This document shows, in pieces, positions 35,278 through 44,606 of a stretch of DNA of 58,304 nt; position 1 is the first letter of the stretch; each line of letters starts with the position of its first letter. This stretch comes from 66-474 sp035606235 (GTDB taxonomy: Bacteria > Pseudomonadota > Gammaproteobacteria > Xanthomonadales > Rhodanobacteraceae). The notes under the pieces were generated by a model. That model searched no databases and had not been told where the DNA came from. It saw only the letters and a list, made by a program, of their open reading frames with translations. Location of the stretch: positions 1 to 58,304 of the forward strand of contig DATNFU010000054.1 of the NCBI GenBank assembly GCA_035606235.1. Reading direction: 5' to 3'. The translations under genes were made by a program, and so were the position numbers.

Positions 35278-35982
35278 TCAATCCTCCCCGAGCGCATGTG
35301 CGTTGCGATCGACGATCCAGCCGCGGCGGCGGCGTAGCAGGCGTACCCCGCCGTGCAGATAATTCATGCTCAACAATAGCGACAGGCCGATCAGGAGCAG
35401 ATGCCAACCCTGTTGCAACATCGTTTGCGGCCAGGCGTGCAGCAGCCACCACGCCAACGCCTGGAACGCCACCGCGGCAGGCATCATCCAGGTGATATTG
35501 ATCCGCTGGTCGTGAACGATGTCCGTGAGCAGCGCGCGCTCCGCTGGCGAGGCGAAATCCTCCACGCGCCGTCTCACCAATTTCAAATCGTATGCATACA
35601 GGCCCCACACCGTCGCCGCGTACAGCGCATTGAGCGCGAACCAGCGTTCCGGATTCGAGATCTGGCTCAAGGCGACGGCTTCGATCAGGGTCGCGCCGAA
35701 ATAGATGAAGGTGTGCCCGAATTCCAGCGGCCAGCCGATGAACGAGAGCGTGTGCACCAGCGAACGCGACCAGAAGATCAGGATGGTGAGCAGGCCGGTC
35801 GCAATGTAAGGCCACACTTGCCATTGCCACTCGATCAGCGGTTGTACCGCGCTTGCGGCGAGCACGCCCAGCGCAAGCCCCTGGATGATGCTGATCAGGG
35901 TCAGTTCGATGCCGACCACCGTGTTGTCGAGCTGGACCTTGACCGCGCGCCGCCGCAGATGCTTCTCGGATTCCCCGGCCAT
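35278..35982 (-). CDS. Unknown membrane protein between accC and prmA
   Basis: The 234-residue protein has about six hydrophobic helices (for example LTLISIIQGLALGVLAASAV, LTILIFWSRSLVHTLSFIGW and HLLLIGLSLLLSMNYLHGG) and a basic C-terminus with RLLRRRRGW. I do not recognise a family. It begins 35 bases after accC and ends one base before prmA, so it is part of the operon. In E. coli, yhdT and panF occupy this position between accC and prmA, but this sequence does not look like either. Confidence 0.78.
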   Translation of the reverse strand: MAGESEKHLRRRAVKVQLDNTVVGIELTLISIIQGLALGVLAASAVQPLIEWQWQVWPYIATGLLTILIFWSRSLVHTLSFIGWPLEFGHTFIYFGATLIEAVALSQISNPERWFALNALYAATVWGLYAYDLKLVRRRVEDFASPAERALLTDIVHDQRINITWMMPAAVAFQALAWWLLHAWPQTMLQQGWHLLLIGLSLLLSMNYLHGGVRLLRRRRGWIVDRNAHALGED

Positions 35983-36017
35983 GCAGATTGTCCTTTCGTC
36001 CCGTGGAACGAATCAGG

Positions 36018-37382
36018 TTACCCCGGCACGATCCCTTTCTCTTTTCGTTCCGCGATGCGCTTTTCGAGGTAATGGATGTTCTGGCCGCCGTGCTGGAAGC
36101 CGCCGTCGGCCATGATCCGTTGCTGCAGCGGAATATTGGTCTTGATGCCGTCGACCACCATTTCGCCGAGCGCAATGCGCATGCGCGCGATCGCGGTGTC
36201 GCGGTCGCGGCCGTGCACGATCAGCTTGCCGATCATGGAATCGTAGTTGGGCGGAATCCTGTAGCCGTCGTAGATGTGCGTATCCAGTCGCACACCCGGG
36301 CCGCCCGCCCCGAGGAAACGCTTCACCATGCCAGGCGAGGGCATGAAAGTATCGGCGTCTTCCGCGTTGATCCGGCACTCGATCGCGTGGCCGGTGATCT
36401 GGATGTCTTCCTGTTTGATCGAGAGCTTCTCGCCACCGGCGATCAGCAGTTGCTCGCGCACCAGGTCCACACCGGTGATCAGTTCCGTGACCGGATGTTC
36501 CACCTGGATGCGCGTGTTCATCTCGATGAAATAGAAGCGGCCGTTCTCGTACAGGAATTCAAACGTGCCGGCGCCGCGATAGCCGATGCGTATGCAGGCT
36601 TCCACGCAGACCTGGCCGATCTGCGCGCGCTGCTGTGGGGTGATCCCCGGCGCGGGCGCTTCCTCGACCACTTTCTGATGGCGGCGTTGCATCGAGCAAT
36701 CGCGCTCGCCCAGATGGATCGCTTGGCCCAAGCCGTCGGCCAGCACCTGGATTTCCACATGGCGCGGATTCTCCAGGAACTTCTCCATGTACACCTGCGG
36801 ATTGCCGAATGCCGCGCGCGCTTCCGCACGTGTGGTGGCGACCGCGTTGCCCAGATGCGCCTCGGTGTGCACCACGCGCATGCCGCGACCGCCGCCGCCG
36901 GCCGCCTTGATGATCACGGGATAGCCGATCTCGCGCGCGATGCGCATGTTTTCGTTGACGTCGTCGCCGAGCGGCCCGCCGGAACCGGGCACGCATGGAA
37001 CGCCCGCGGCTTTCATCGCCTTGATCGCCTCGACCTTGTCGCCCATCAGCCGGATCACATTGGCGGTCGGGCCGATGAATACGAAACCGGATTGCTCGAC
37101 CTGTTCGGCGAAGTCGGCGTTCTCGGAAAGAAAACCGTAGCCAGGATGGATCGCGCTGGCGTCGGTGACTTCCGCCGCACTGATGATCGCCGGGATATTG
37201 AGATAGCTTTGTGCTGCGGGCGCAGGGCCGATGCATACGGCTTCGTCGGCCATGCCGACATGCTTCAGATTGCGATCCACAGTGGAGTGCACCGCGACCG
37301 TCTTTATTCCCAACGTATGGCAGGCACGCAACACGCGCAGTGCGATCTCGCCGCGGTTGGCGATGAGGACTTTATCGAGCAT
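36018..37382 (-). CDS. accC: Biotin carboxylase subunit of acetyl-CoA carboxylase
   Basis: The 454-residue enzyme carboxylates biotin on AccB using ATP and bicarbonate. Visible features are the N-terminus LDKVLIANRGEIALRVLRAC, the ATP-grasp loop KAAGGGGGRGMRVV, EKFLENPRHVEIQVLAD and the catalytic EMNTRIQVEHPVTE with the conserved Arg. Length is as in E. coli AccC (449). It follows accB by 129 bases that contain a purine-rich repeat tract. ATG 37382 matches the family N-terminus; the upstream in-frame start does not. Confidence 0.98.
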   Translation of the reverse strand: MLDKVLIANRGEIALRVLRACHTLGIKTVAVHSTVDRNLKHVGMADEAVCIGPAPAAQSYLNIPAIISAAEVTDASAIHPGYGFLSENADFAEQVEQSGFVFIGPTANVIRLMGDKVEAIKAMKAAGVPCVPGSGGPLGDDVNENMRIAREIGYPVIIKAAGGGGRGMRVVHTEAHLGNAVATTRAEARAAFGNPQVYMEKFLENPRHVEIQVLADGLGQAIHLGERDCSMQRRHQKVVEEAPAPGITPQQRAQIGQVCVEACIRIGYRGAGTFEFLYENGRFYFIEMNTRIQVEHPVTELITGVDLVREQLLIAGGEKLSIKQEDIQITGHAIECRINAEDADTFMPSPGMVKRFLGAGGPGVRLDTHIYDGYRIPPNYDSMIGKLIVHGRDRDTAIARMRIALGEMVVDGIKTNIPLQQRIMADGGFQHGGQNIHYLEKRIAERKEKGIVPG

Positions 37383-37402
37383 GAGATGTTGACCAGGACT
37401 TC

Positions 37403-37480
37403 GGGTGGTGGGAAACAGGAAGCAGGAAGTGGGAAATGGGCGCGCGCGACGGCGGCGCATCCACTACCCGCTGAGCGAGC
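37403..37480. repeat. Purine-rich GGGAAATGGG-type tract between accB and accC
   Basis: Short units GGTGGTGGGAAA, GGAAGCAGGAAG and TGGGAAATGGG are followed by CCACTACCC. A similar pair (GTAGTGG and GGGAAATGGG, opposite strand) occurs between algR and hemC at about 13945-14022, so this is a recurring intergenic element. Confidence 0.5.
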
Positions 37481-37511
37481 GTAGCTCGCGGCTCATGTCC
37501 AATTTCCGTTT

Positions 37512-37991
37512 TCATCCAATCACGAACAGAGGCTGATCGAATTCGACCGGCTGGCCGTTTTCGGCCACGATCGCCAGTACCGTGCCGGCGACATCGGCCT
37601 CGAGTTGGTTGAACATCTTCATGGCCTCGATGATGCCCAGCGGGTCGCCGGCCTTCACTTGCGAGCCGACCGCGACGAACGGCGGCGCGCCGGGCGACGC
37701 CGAGGCGTAAAAGGTGCCGACCATCGGCGCACGCACTACATGGCCCGCGGGCAGGCCGCGTTCGCCGCCCGAACCGGCATTTTCACCGACGGCTGCGCCG
37801 GCCGATGCGGAAGACGGGCCTGGCGCCGGCGCGGCGGCTGGGGTCTGCACCAGCACGGTCGGCGCCGACGGCGCGCTCGGGGCCGGGTGCCGCGACAGCC
37901 GGACCACTTCCTCGCCCTCGTGGATCTCCAACTCCGAGAGATTGGATTGCTCCAGCAGGTCGATCAGTTTCTTGATTTTGCGCAGGTCCAT
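37512..37991 (-). CDS. accB: Biotin carboxyl carrier protein of acetyl-CoA carboxylase
   Basis: The 159-residue protein has a conserved N-terminal dimer segment MDLRKIKKLIDLLEQS, a Pro/Ala-rich linker (about 40-75) and the biotinyl domain with EAMKM, whose Lys is biotinylated. The end is NGQPVEFDQPLFVIG. ATG 37991 has GAGG 6 bases upstream; a start at 38003 is less likely. A truncated copy of its first 26 codons lies upstream at 38113-38193. Confidence 0.97.
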   Translation of the reverse strand: MDLRKIKKLIDLLEQSNLSELEIHEGEEVVRLSRHPAPSAPSAPTVLVQTPAAAPAPGPSSASAGAAVGENAGSGGERGLPAGHVVRAPMVGTFYASASPGAPPFVAVGSQVKAGDPLGIIEAMKMFNQLEADVAGTVLAIVAENGQPVEFDQPLFVIG

Positions 37992-38112
37992 GCCAAACCT
38001 CATTGAAAGAATTCGCGTGAACCATCCCTGGTGCTTGGGGCCTGCCCGGCCATCCCTGGCCGGTCGTTCGTCGGCGCGAAATGCGCTCAGTGCATCTCGC
38101 GAAAGCCCCGAC

Positions 38113-38193
38113 TCACCCCTCGTGGATCTCCAATTCCGAGAGATTGGATTGCTCCAGCAGGTCGATCAGTGTCTTGATCTTTCTGAGATCCAT
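38113..38193 (-). CDS. 26-residue AccB-like micro-ORF (partial accB duplication)
   Basis: The frame begins MDLRKIKTLIDLLEQSN and stops with TGA at 38115-38113, immediately after the stretch corresponding to AccB residues 1-26. It has a good Shine-Dalgarno (GAGG, 5 bases before the ATG). Only one residue differs from AccB (Lys8 to Thr), while several codons differ silently (GAC/GAT, CTG/CTC, CGC/AGA, AAA/AAG, GAG/GAA). It lies 121 bases upstream of accB in the direction of transcription, after aroQ. Either a decaying duplication or a retained leader peptide is possible. AccB of E. coli is known to affect its own operon through its N-terminal region, which makes a regulatory role conceivable. 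Confidence 0.7.
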   Translation of the reverse strand: MDLRKIKTLIDLLEQSNLSELEIHEG

Positions 38194-38251
38194 GATGGCC
38201 TCGAATCAGCGGTGGAGGTAGCGCCATCGCTCACGGGAGCGGGCGATCGAA

Positions 38252-38725
38252 TCAATGGCTTACCGGGTTGGACGCTTGCGGCCGATGCAGCCGAGCCATC
38301 GCCGCCTCCAACGCGTGGTGGTAACTCTCCGCGCCAAAGCCGGCGATCACGCCCACCGCGAGGTCCGACAGATAAGAGTGCCGGCGAAACATCTCGCGAG
38401 CGTAGGGGTTGGACAGGTGCACTTCGATGAACGGAATCCCCACTGCCGCGAAGGCGTCGCGCAGCGACACCGAGGTGTGGGTGAGGCCCGCCGGATTGAT
38501 CAGGATGAAGCCGGTGCCATCATTGCGAGCCTGGTGGATACGGCCGATCAGTTCGTGCTCGGCGTTCGACTGGAAGCTGCTGAGCTTGTGGCCGGCCTCC
38601 TGCGCGCGCGCCGCCAGTTGCGCATCGATTTGCGCCAGCGTGGTGCGACCGTAGATGCCCGGCTCGCGTTCACCGAGCAGGTTGAGGTTGGGACCGTGCA
38701 GGACGAGCAGAGTGGCCACGCGCAA
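38252..38725 (-). CDS. aroQ: Type II 3-dehydroquinate dehydratase
   Basis: The 157-residue shikimate-pathway enzyme begins LLVLHGPNLNLLGEREPGIYG, with the catalytic Tyr in IYG and the Arg in GERE. Further on are QSNAEHELIGRIHQA, INPAGLTHTSVSLRDA and EVHLSNPYARE (His). Length is typical (about 150). Start codons are TTG 38725 or GTG 38719; no ATG fits. It heads the aroQ-accB-accC-prmA-fis-purH block, after a terminator that follows tlpA. Confidence 0.96.
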   Translation of the reverse strand: MRVATLLVLHGPNLNLLGEREPGIYGRTTLAQIDAQLAARAQEAGHKLSSFQSNAEHELIGRIHQARNDGTGFILINPAGLTHTSVSLRDAFAAVGIPFIEVHLSNPYAREMFRRHSYLSDLAVGVIAGFGAESYHHALEAAMARLHRPQASNPVSH

Positions 38726-38887
38726 CTCGGGACTGGTTCCGGGTTGCGAAGTGTGCGCGGCAACAGCCCGGTTGTCCAGACGTTGCTTACCAGATCAGCG
38801 CAGTTCGCGCCTTTTCTGCGATCTTTCCCTGGCCGCTGTTCTCCCGGCCACGCGGTTCAAGTCCTCGGTTGGACTTTGTGCGAAATC

Positions 38888-38915
38888 AAAAGTGGCCCTT
38901 CGGCCGCGTACTTTT
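38888..38915 (-). terminator. Probable terminator after tlpA
   Basis: On the minus strand GGCC-GAAG-GGCC with flanking AGT/ACT pairing is followed by TTTTGATTT. It begins at the tlpA stop codon and separates dsbD-tlpA from the aroQ operon. Confidence 0.55.
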
Positions 38916-39463
38916 CATCCATGTGCGCCGAGCCACTCCTTGAGTTCTGCCGCGTCGAACGGGCCGAGTTTGGTGCGCAGAATGCGCCCATCTGGGCCGA
39001 TCAGCACGCTGTAGGGCAACCCGCCAACGCTGTCGCCGAAGCGCAGGGTGGGTTCGGGATCGGCGTCAATGCCGATCAGGATCGGATAATCAATGGCGGT
39101 GTGCTTCAGATAGTCGCGCACCGCCTGCGGCTGGTCCAGTGCCACGCCGATCACCTGCACGCCGGCATAGCGCGTTTGCGCGGCCGACAGTTGCGGCATT
39201 TCCTTCCGGCATGGTGCGCACCATGTCGCCCAGAAATTCAGCAGTACGCGTTGACCACGCCATTGCGACAGCTTTTGCGTCTTGCCGTCCAGATCGGGCA
39301 AAGCCAGATCGCCGGTTTGATCGCCAACCTTCAACACCGCCGCATTCGGTGGAGGCGCGGGCGAGATGGCGGGCGTCTGCAAGCGCCGTTGCAACCACCA
39401 GCCGCCGCAGGCCGCCGCGGTTGCGAGTGTGAGTATCATCATTGTCGCGCGTTTGTCGATCAT
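38915..39463 (-). CDS. TlpA-family periplasmic thiol:disulfide reductase
   Basis: The 182-residue protein has an N-terminal anchor (TMMILTLATAAACGGWWL) and a thioredoxin fold with WATWCAPC (active site Cys-Ala-Pro-Cys near residues 81-84) and the cis-Pro loop in VGGLPYSVLI. It should reduce periplasmic disulfides, for example in cytochrome c maturation. Its ATG overlaps the dsbD stop by 4 bases, so DsbD is the likely source of its electrons. Confidence 0.92.
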   Translation of the reverse strand: MIDKRATMMILTLATAAACGGWWLQRRLQTPAISPAPPPNAAVLKVGDQTGDLALPDLDGKTQKLSQWRGQRVLLNFWATWCAPCRKEMPQLSAAQTRYAGVQVIGVALDQPQAVRDYLKHTAIDYPILIGIDADPEPTLRFGDSVGGLPYSVLIGPDGRILRTKLGPFDAAELKEWLGAHG

Positions 39464-41373
39464 TGCCGCAGTTTGTCCAGGCGTGCATTGAAATTGCCGG
39501 CATCTTCGTAGCCGATCAAGCGCAGTGCGCGTTGCTCGCTGCCATCCTTGCCGAACAACAGGGTCGCCGGCGGGCCGAACAGTCCGTAATGCTTCAGCAG
39601 TGCCTGATCATTCGCATCGTTGGCGGTGACGTCCGCGCGCAGCAGCACGAAATCCCGCAATGCGTGCTGCACCTGGGGTTTGGCGAGGGTCAATGCCTCC
39701 ATTTCCTTGCAGCTCACGCACCAGTCGGCATAGAAATCCAGCAGCGCCGGTTGTCCGGCCGCACTGGCGGCGGCGATCGCGCGTTGCACGTCATCCACCG
39801 TTTTCACCGGACGAAACGCCAGCGTCTGTGCGGTGGCGCGCTCACCGCCGAACATGCCGGCCAGCGGCGTCAGGAGATTGCGCGAACCCGCCGCCGCGCC
39901 GACCAGTTCGCAGGCGCCGATCACCAGCGCAATCAGCCCGAGCACCTGGGCTGCTCGGCGCCAACCGGAAGCGCCTGTACGTTTCAGCGCGCCGAGGAAC
40001 ACCGCGCAGCCAACCAGCAGCGCGCCGGCCATGGCGAGAACCCAGCGCGCATCCAGAATGCGCGACAACATCCAGATCGCGACGCCCAGGAACAGCACGC
40101 CGAAGATCGCCTTCACCACGTTCATCCACGCGCCCGCGCGTGGCAGCCAGCGGCCGGCGGCGGTGCCGATTACCAGCAGCGGCACGCCCATGCCGAGACT
40201 GAGCGCGAACAAGGCCGCACCGCCGAACACCGGGTCGCGGCTCTGGCCGATGTAGAGCACGGCGGCAGCAAGCGGCGGCGCCACGCACGGGCCGACGATC
40301 AATGCGGACAACACGCCCATCACGGCCACACCGGTCAGCGAACCGCCGCGCTGGCGATTGCTCACATTCGCCAATCGCGTCTGCCACGCCGCCGGCAATT
40401 GCAGCGAATACAAGCCGAACATGGAAAAGGCCAGCAGCACGAACAGGATCGCGAAGGCGATCAGGATCGCCGGCTGCTGCATCCATGCAGCGAGATTGGC
40501 GCCGGCCACGCCGGCGATTACGCCTAGTATCGTGAACACCACGCACGTTGCCAGTACATAGACCAGCGATAGCGCGAAGGCGCGCGCGGTGGTCAAACGC
40601 GTACCCGCACCTGCAATCAAACCGGAAAGGATCGGGATCATCGGCCAGACGCAGGGCGTCAACGCGAGCCCCAGTCCCGCGACAAAGAACACCATGATCG
40701 CGGCAAAGCCGTGCGCGCCGAGCAACCCCGCCAGTTGTTGTTCGGCGGATTGGTCCGGTGCGCGGGTAGCGCGTACGCGCGCGCCATCGGTGGGGCTACC
40801 GGGTGGATCGATGCGGGCGCTACCCGGCTGTCGGAAGCTGGCGGTCAGGCTGTCGCGCGATCCGGTTTGTGGGACGGGCAGGCTGATCGCTCCCGCGCCC
40901 ACCCCCGTTAGCGGCACCTCCAGGGTTTGTGTCGCCGGCGGATAACAGATCTTCGGATCGACTTCGTGGCAACCCTGGAATGTCACTGCCACGCGCAGGT
41001 TAGCGCTGGGCCCGCTCGAGGGATTTCCCGCCATTGCGCCGCGAATCGTGTACGGCAGCGCCGCGTCGAGCGCATTGTGGTAAATCTCCACATCGCCCAG
41101 ATACGGATCGTGTTCCTTCAGGCCGTTCGGCAGTCGCAACGCCCCGAGCTGGACACCGGCATCCAGCGGTTTTGCGCTGATTCGCGCGCGATAGAGGTAA
41201 TAGTGCGGCGCGATGGTCCAGTGCAATTGCAACGTGCCGGGCGCCGCCATCCGCGCGCTCAACTTGAATGCATCAGACACCTGCAACAGGCTTGGTGTTG
41301 CTTGTGCGCTGGCAAGAGCCGGCAGACACAAAAGGATCAGCACGAACAATTGGCGCGACAGGCGGATCAGCAT
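39460..41373 (-). CDS. dsbD: Thiol:disulfide interchange protein DsbD
   Basis: The 637-residue protein has a signal peptide (LIRLSRQLFVLILLCLPALA) and a periplasmic alpha domain with the Cys pair in FQGCHEVDPKICYPP. The beta membrane domain has eight helices and the two redox Cys in LTPCVWPM and IVGPCVAPP. The C-terminal thioredoxin domain has YADWCVSCKE. It moves electrons from cytoplasmic thioredoxin to periplasmic partners. ATG 41373 begins the signal peptide; the in-frame region upstream crosses a REP arm. Confidence 0.95.
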   Translation of the reverse strand: MLIRLSRQLFVLILLCLPALASAQATPSLLQVSDAFKLSARMAAPGTLQLHWTIAPHYYLYRARISAKPLDAGVQLGALRLPNGLKEHDPYLGDVEIYHNALDAALPYTIRGAMAGNPSSGPSANLRVAVTFQGCHEVDPKICYPPATQTLEVPLTGVGAGAISLPVPQTGSRDSLTASFRQPGSARIDPPGSPTDGARVRATRAPDQSAEQQLAGLLGAHGFAAIMVFFVAGLGLALTPCVWPMIPILSGLIAGAGTRLTTARAFALSLVYVLATCVVFTILGVIAGVAGANLAAWMQQPAILIAFAILFVLLAFSMFGLYSLQLPAAWQTRLANVSNRQRGGSLTGVAVMGVLSALIVGPCVAPPLAAAVLYIGQSRDPVFGGAALFALSLGMGVPLLVIGTAAGRWLPRAGAWMNVVKAIFGVLFLGVAIWMLSRILDARWVLAMAGALLVGCAVFLGALKRTGASGWRRAAQVLGLIALVIGACELVGAAAGSRNLLTPLAGMFGGERATAQTLAFRPVKTVDDVQRAIAAASAAGQPALLDFYADWCVSCKEMEALTLAKPQVQHALRDFVLLRADVTANDANDQALLKHYGLFGPPATLLFGKDGSEQRALRLIGYEDAGNFNARLDKLRQ

Positions 41374-41397
41374 CAAGAGAGACCTTGCAAGTACCAG

Positions 41398-41432
41398 CGG
41401 GCAGGAGCGAGCGTGCTCGCGACCTGCGCAAG
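41398..41432. repeat. REP-like arm upstream of dsbD
   Basis: GCAGGAGCGAGCGTGCTCGC is a self-complementary member of the GTAGGAGC family. It lies in the 228-base gap between cutA and dsbD. Confidence 0.6.
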
Positions 41433-41601
41433 CAGCCCTTCCTGACACATATTCCGATCGGGCATCCGCGCCTGTTCCGAGCACGCTGCACGCGATGCCA
41501 TTCCATGCATCGCGCAGACAACGGTGTCGAACTCCACGGGACTCCCGAACGGCTCGCATCGAAAGCGCTATTGTTGCAAGACCGGCCATGTCGCCGCCAG
41601 C

Positions 41602-41919
41602 TCACATCTCCGTTTCGGCGCGCAGCCACTCCAGATAGGGAATGTGGCCGGCGACGATCTCAAGCGCGATCACCTCCGGCACATCATAGGGGTGCAGCTC
41701 CAGCAGCCGCCTGCGCAGCAGGTCAAGTCGCTCCCGCCGGGTCTTGACCAGCAGCAGCACTTCGTTGCCTTCGCGCACCTCGCCTTGCCATCGGTAGGTT
41801 GAAGTAAGGCCGGGAATGCGGTTGACACAGGCGGCCAGCCGCTCCTCGACCAACGCCCGCGCGATGGCCTGCGCGGAATCCGCATCCGGGCAGGTGCACA
41901 GGATCAGCAGGGCGTCCAT
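41602..41919 (-). CDS. cutA: Divalent cation tolerance protein CutA
   Basis: The 105-residue protein belongs to the trimeric CutA1 family. It begins MDALLILCTCPDADSAQAIA and has the diagnostic HPYDVPEVIALEI and GHIPYLEWL. Its biochemical role is still unclear despite the name. ATG 41919 matches the family; the frame upstream is non-homologous. TACACT (41926-41931) sits 6 bases before the ATG, so the mRNA may be leaderless. It often neighbours dsbD, as in E. coli. Confidence 0.95.
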   Translation of the reverse strand: MDALLILCTCPDADSAQAIARALVEERLAACVNRIPGLTSTYRWQGEVREGNEVLLLVKTRRERLDLLRRRLLELHPYDVPEVIALEIVAGHIPYLEWLRAETEM

Positions 41920-42032
41920 GGATTGAGTGTAGTGGCAGTGTGCACGCTCTTGTTTCGGTTCCAGGCCCTCGGTGCCGGCCTTGAACCACGCCCATTCGCA
42001 CCCATTTGCGGTGTGGCAAGGCCACGCGCCCC

Positions 42033-42060
42033 TTGAAATGGCGGGGTTTGCGCCTACAAT
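42033..42060 (+). promoter_or_regulatory. groESL promoter
   Basis: TTGAAA (42033-42038), 16 bases, then TACAAT (42055-42060) is a good sigma70 promoter. The -10 ends at the first base of the CIRCE element, so HrcA would block it. Confidence 0.8.
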
Positions 42061-42086
42061 TGGCACTCCCCGAGCCAGAGTGCTAA
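42060..42086. promoter_or_regulatory. CIRCE operator (HrcA site)
   Basis: TTGGCACTC (42060-42068), a 9-base spacer and GAGTGCTAA (42078-42086) match the CIRCE consensus TTAGCACTC-N9-GAGTGCTAA with one change. HrcA repression of groESL, relieved on heat shock, is inferred. Confidence 0.93.
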
Positions 42087-42143
42087 CAGTCCGCGAGGGA
42101 CTGCGGCCCGGCCCCATTTTTTCCATCCAAAGTTGGAGTCGAT

Positions 42144-42434
42144 ATGAAGCTTCGTCCACTGCACGACCGCGTCATCATCAAGCGCCTGGAGGCGGAGACC
42201 AAGTCCGCTGGCGGCATCGTCATTCCCGACACCGCGACCGAAAAGCCGATCAAGGGCGAAGTCATCGCGGTCGGCACCGGCAAGATTCTGGACGACGGCA
42301 AGGTGCGCCCGATGGGCGTCAAGGCCGGCGACAAGGTGCTGTTTGGCAAGTATTCGGGCACCGAGGTCAAAGTGGATGGCGACGAACTGCTCGTCATGCG
42401 CGAAGAAGACCTGATGGCGATAATTGACGGTTAA
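42144..42434 (+). CDS. groES: Co-chaperonin GroES
   Basis: The 96-residue lid of the chaperonin begins MKLRPLHDRVIIKRLEAETKSAGG (mobile loop SAGGIVIPDTA at about 24-34) and ends VMREEDLMAIIDG. Length and motifs are typical. It is the first gene of the groESL operon, about 58 bases after the CIRCE. Confidence 0.98.
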   Translation: MKLRPLHDRVIIKRLEAETKSAGGIVIPDTATEKPIKGEVIAVGTGKILDDGKVRPMGVKAGDKVLFGKYSGTEVKVDGDELLVMREEDLMAIIDG

Positions 42435-42613
42435 TCGCGTCGGCCGCACTCGCGCACACCACACATTTTTCCGGATTACGCCGCCGCCTCATCGAAGCCG
42501 CGCTCCATGCCCCGAATAAAAGGGGCGGCCTATCTGCAGGGTGGGCGGGGTTGTGGAGGCATGACAGAGCGGATTGAAATCCGGGTCGCACAAGATCACT
42601 TGAGGAATTACCC
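42435..42613. other. groES-groEL spacer with hairpin
   Basis: The 179-base spacer is longer than usual for this operon. It holds GCCCC-GAATAAAA-GGGGC (about 42518-42535), GGATTGAAATCC and a good ribosome site (GAGG) for groEL. The hairpin could be an RNA processing or stability point. Confidence 0.4.
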
Positions 42614-44269
<1,656 letters not shown>

Positions 44270-44302
44270 TCCTCTCGCCTTCTGGCAGTCGTGCAAACAA
44301 AA

Positions 44303-44325
44303 AGCCCCGCTTCGGCGGGGCTTTT
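44303..44325 (+). terminator. Rho-independent terminator of groESL
   Basis: AGCCCCGC-TTCG-GCGGGGCT followed by TTTC is a classical hairpin with a stable UUCG loop, 34 bases after the groEL stop. Confidence 0.93.
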
Positions 44326-44606
44326 CTATTTTCGGGCGCCATCCGCGCCACTGTCTTGCACTTGTCTCCTGCACTTGCGACCTCTGACATTCGGCTTGGC
44401 GCTGTCGCAGGTGCGCGCAGTGTCGTCCCGCGTCATCCCATCCGGAATTCGAGGCCCGGGCTTGGGGCAGCCGAATGGGCTCACGACGGCGCCCCGTATG
44501 GCTTCCAAGGCTGTCGCCATGCGGAGATTCCGATGGCATGAGCCGTGCATATTTGTGACCTGGTTCACAATTCGGCTTCGGCCATGCGGTGTCGAAGGGG
44601 AATTCC
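44326..44606. other. Intergenic region before the exopolysaccharide genes
   Basis: The region holds a dispersed CGTCATCCC-type element (about 44431-44480) and a perfect CRP/Clp palindrome (44554-44569). No open frame with support is present. Confidence 0.55.
44554..44569. promoter_or_regulatory. CRP/Clp-type binding site
   Basis: TGTGA-CCTGGT-TCACA is an exact match to the CRP consensus half-sites with the right 6-base spacer, and the flanks extend the symmetry (TTGTGA/TCACAA). It is centred about 45 bases before the epimerase ATG. In Xanthomonas the CRP-like protein Clp binds this motif and is inhibited by c-di-GMP. Its position near the promoter leaves activation or repression open. Confidence 0.75.

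Noticed and set aside
40750..41370. Possible frame break in the dsbD N-terminal domain
   Set aside because: The frame is continuous and both Cys of the alpha domain are present, with a longer Cys spacing than in E. coli, which is normal variation.
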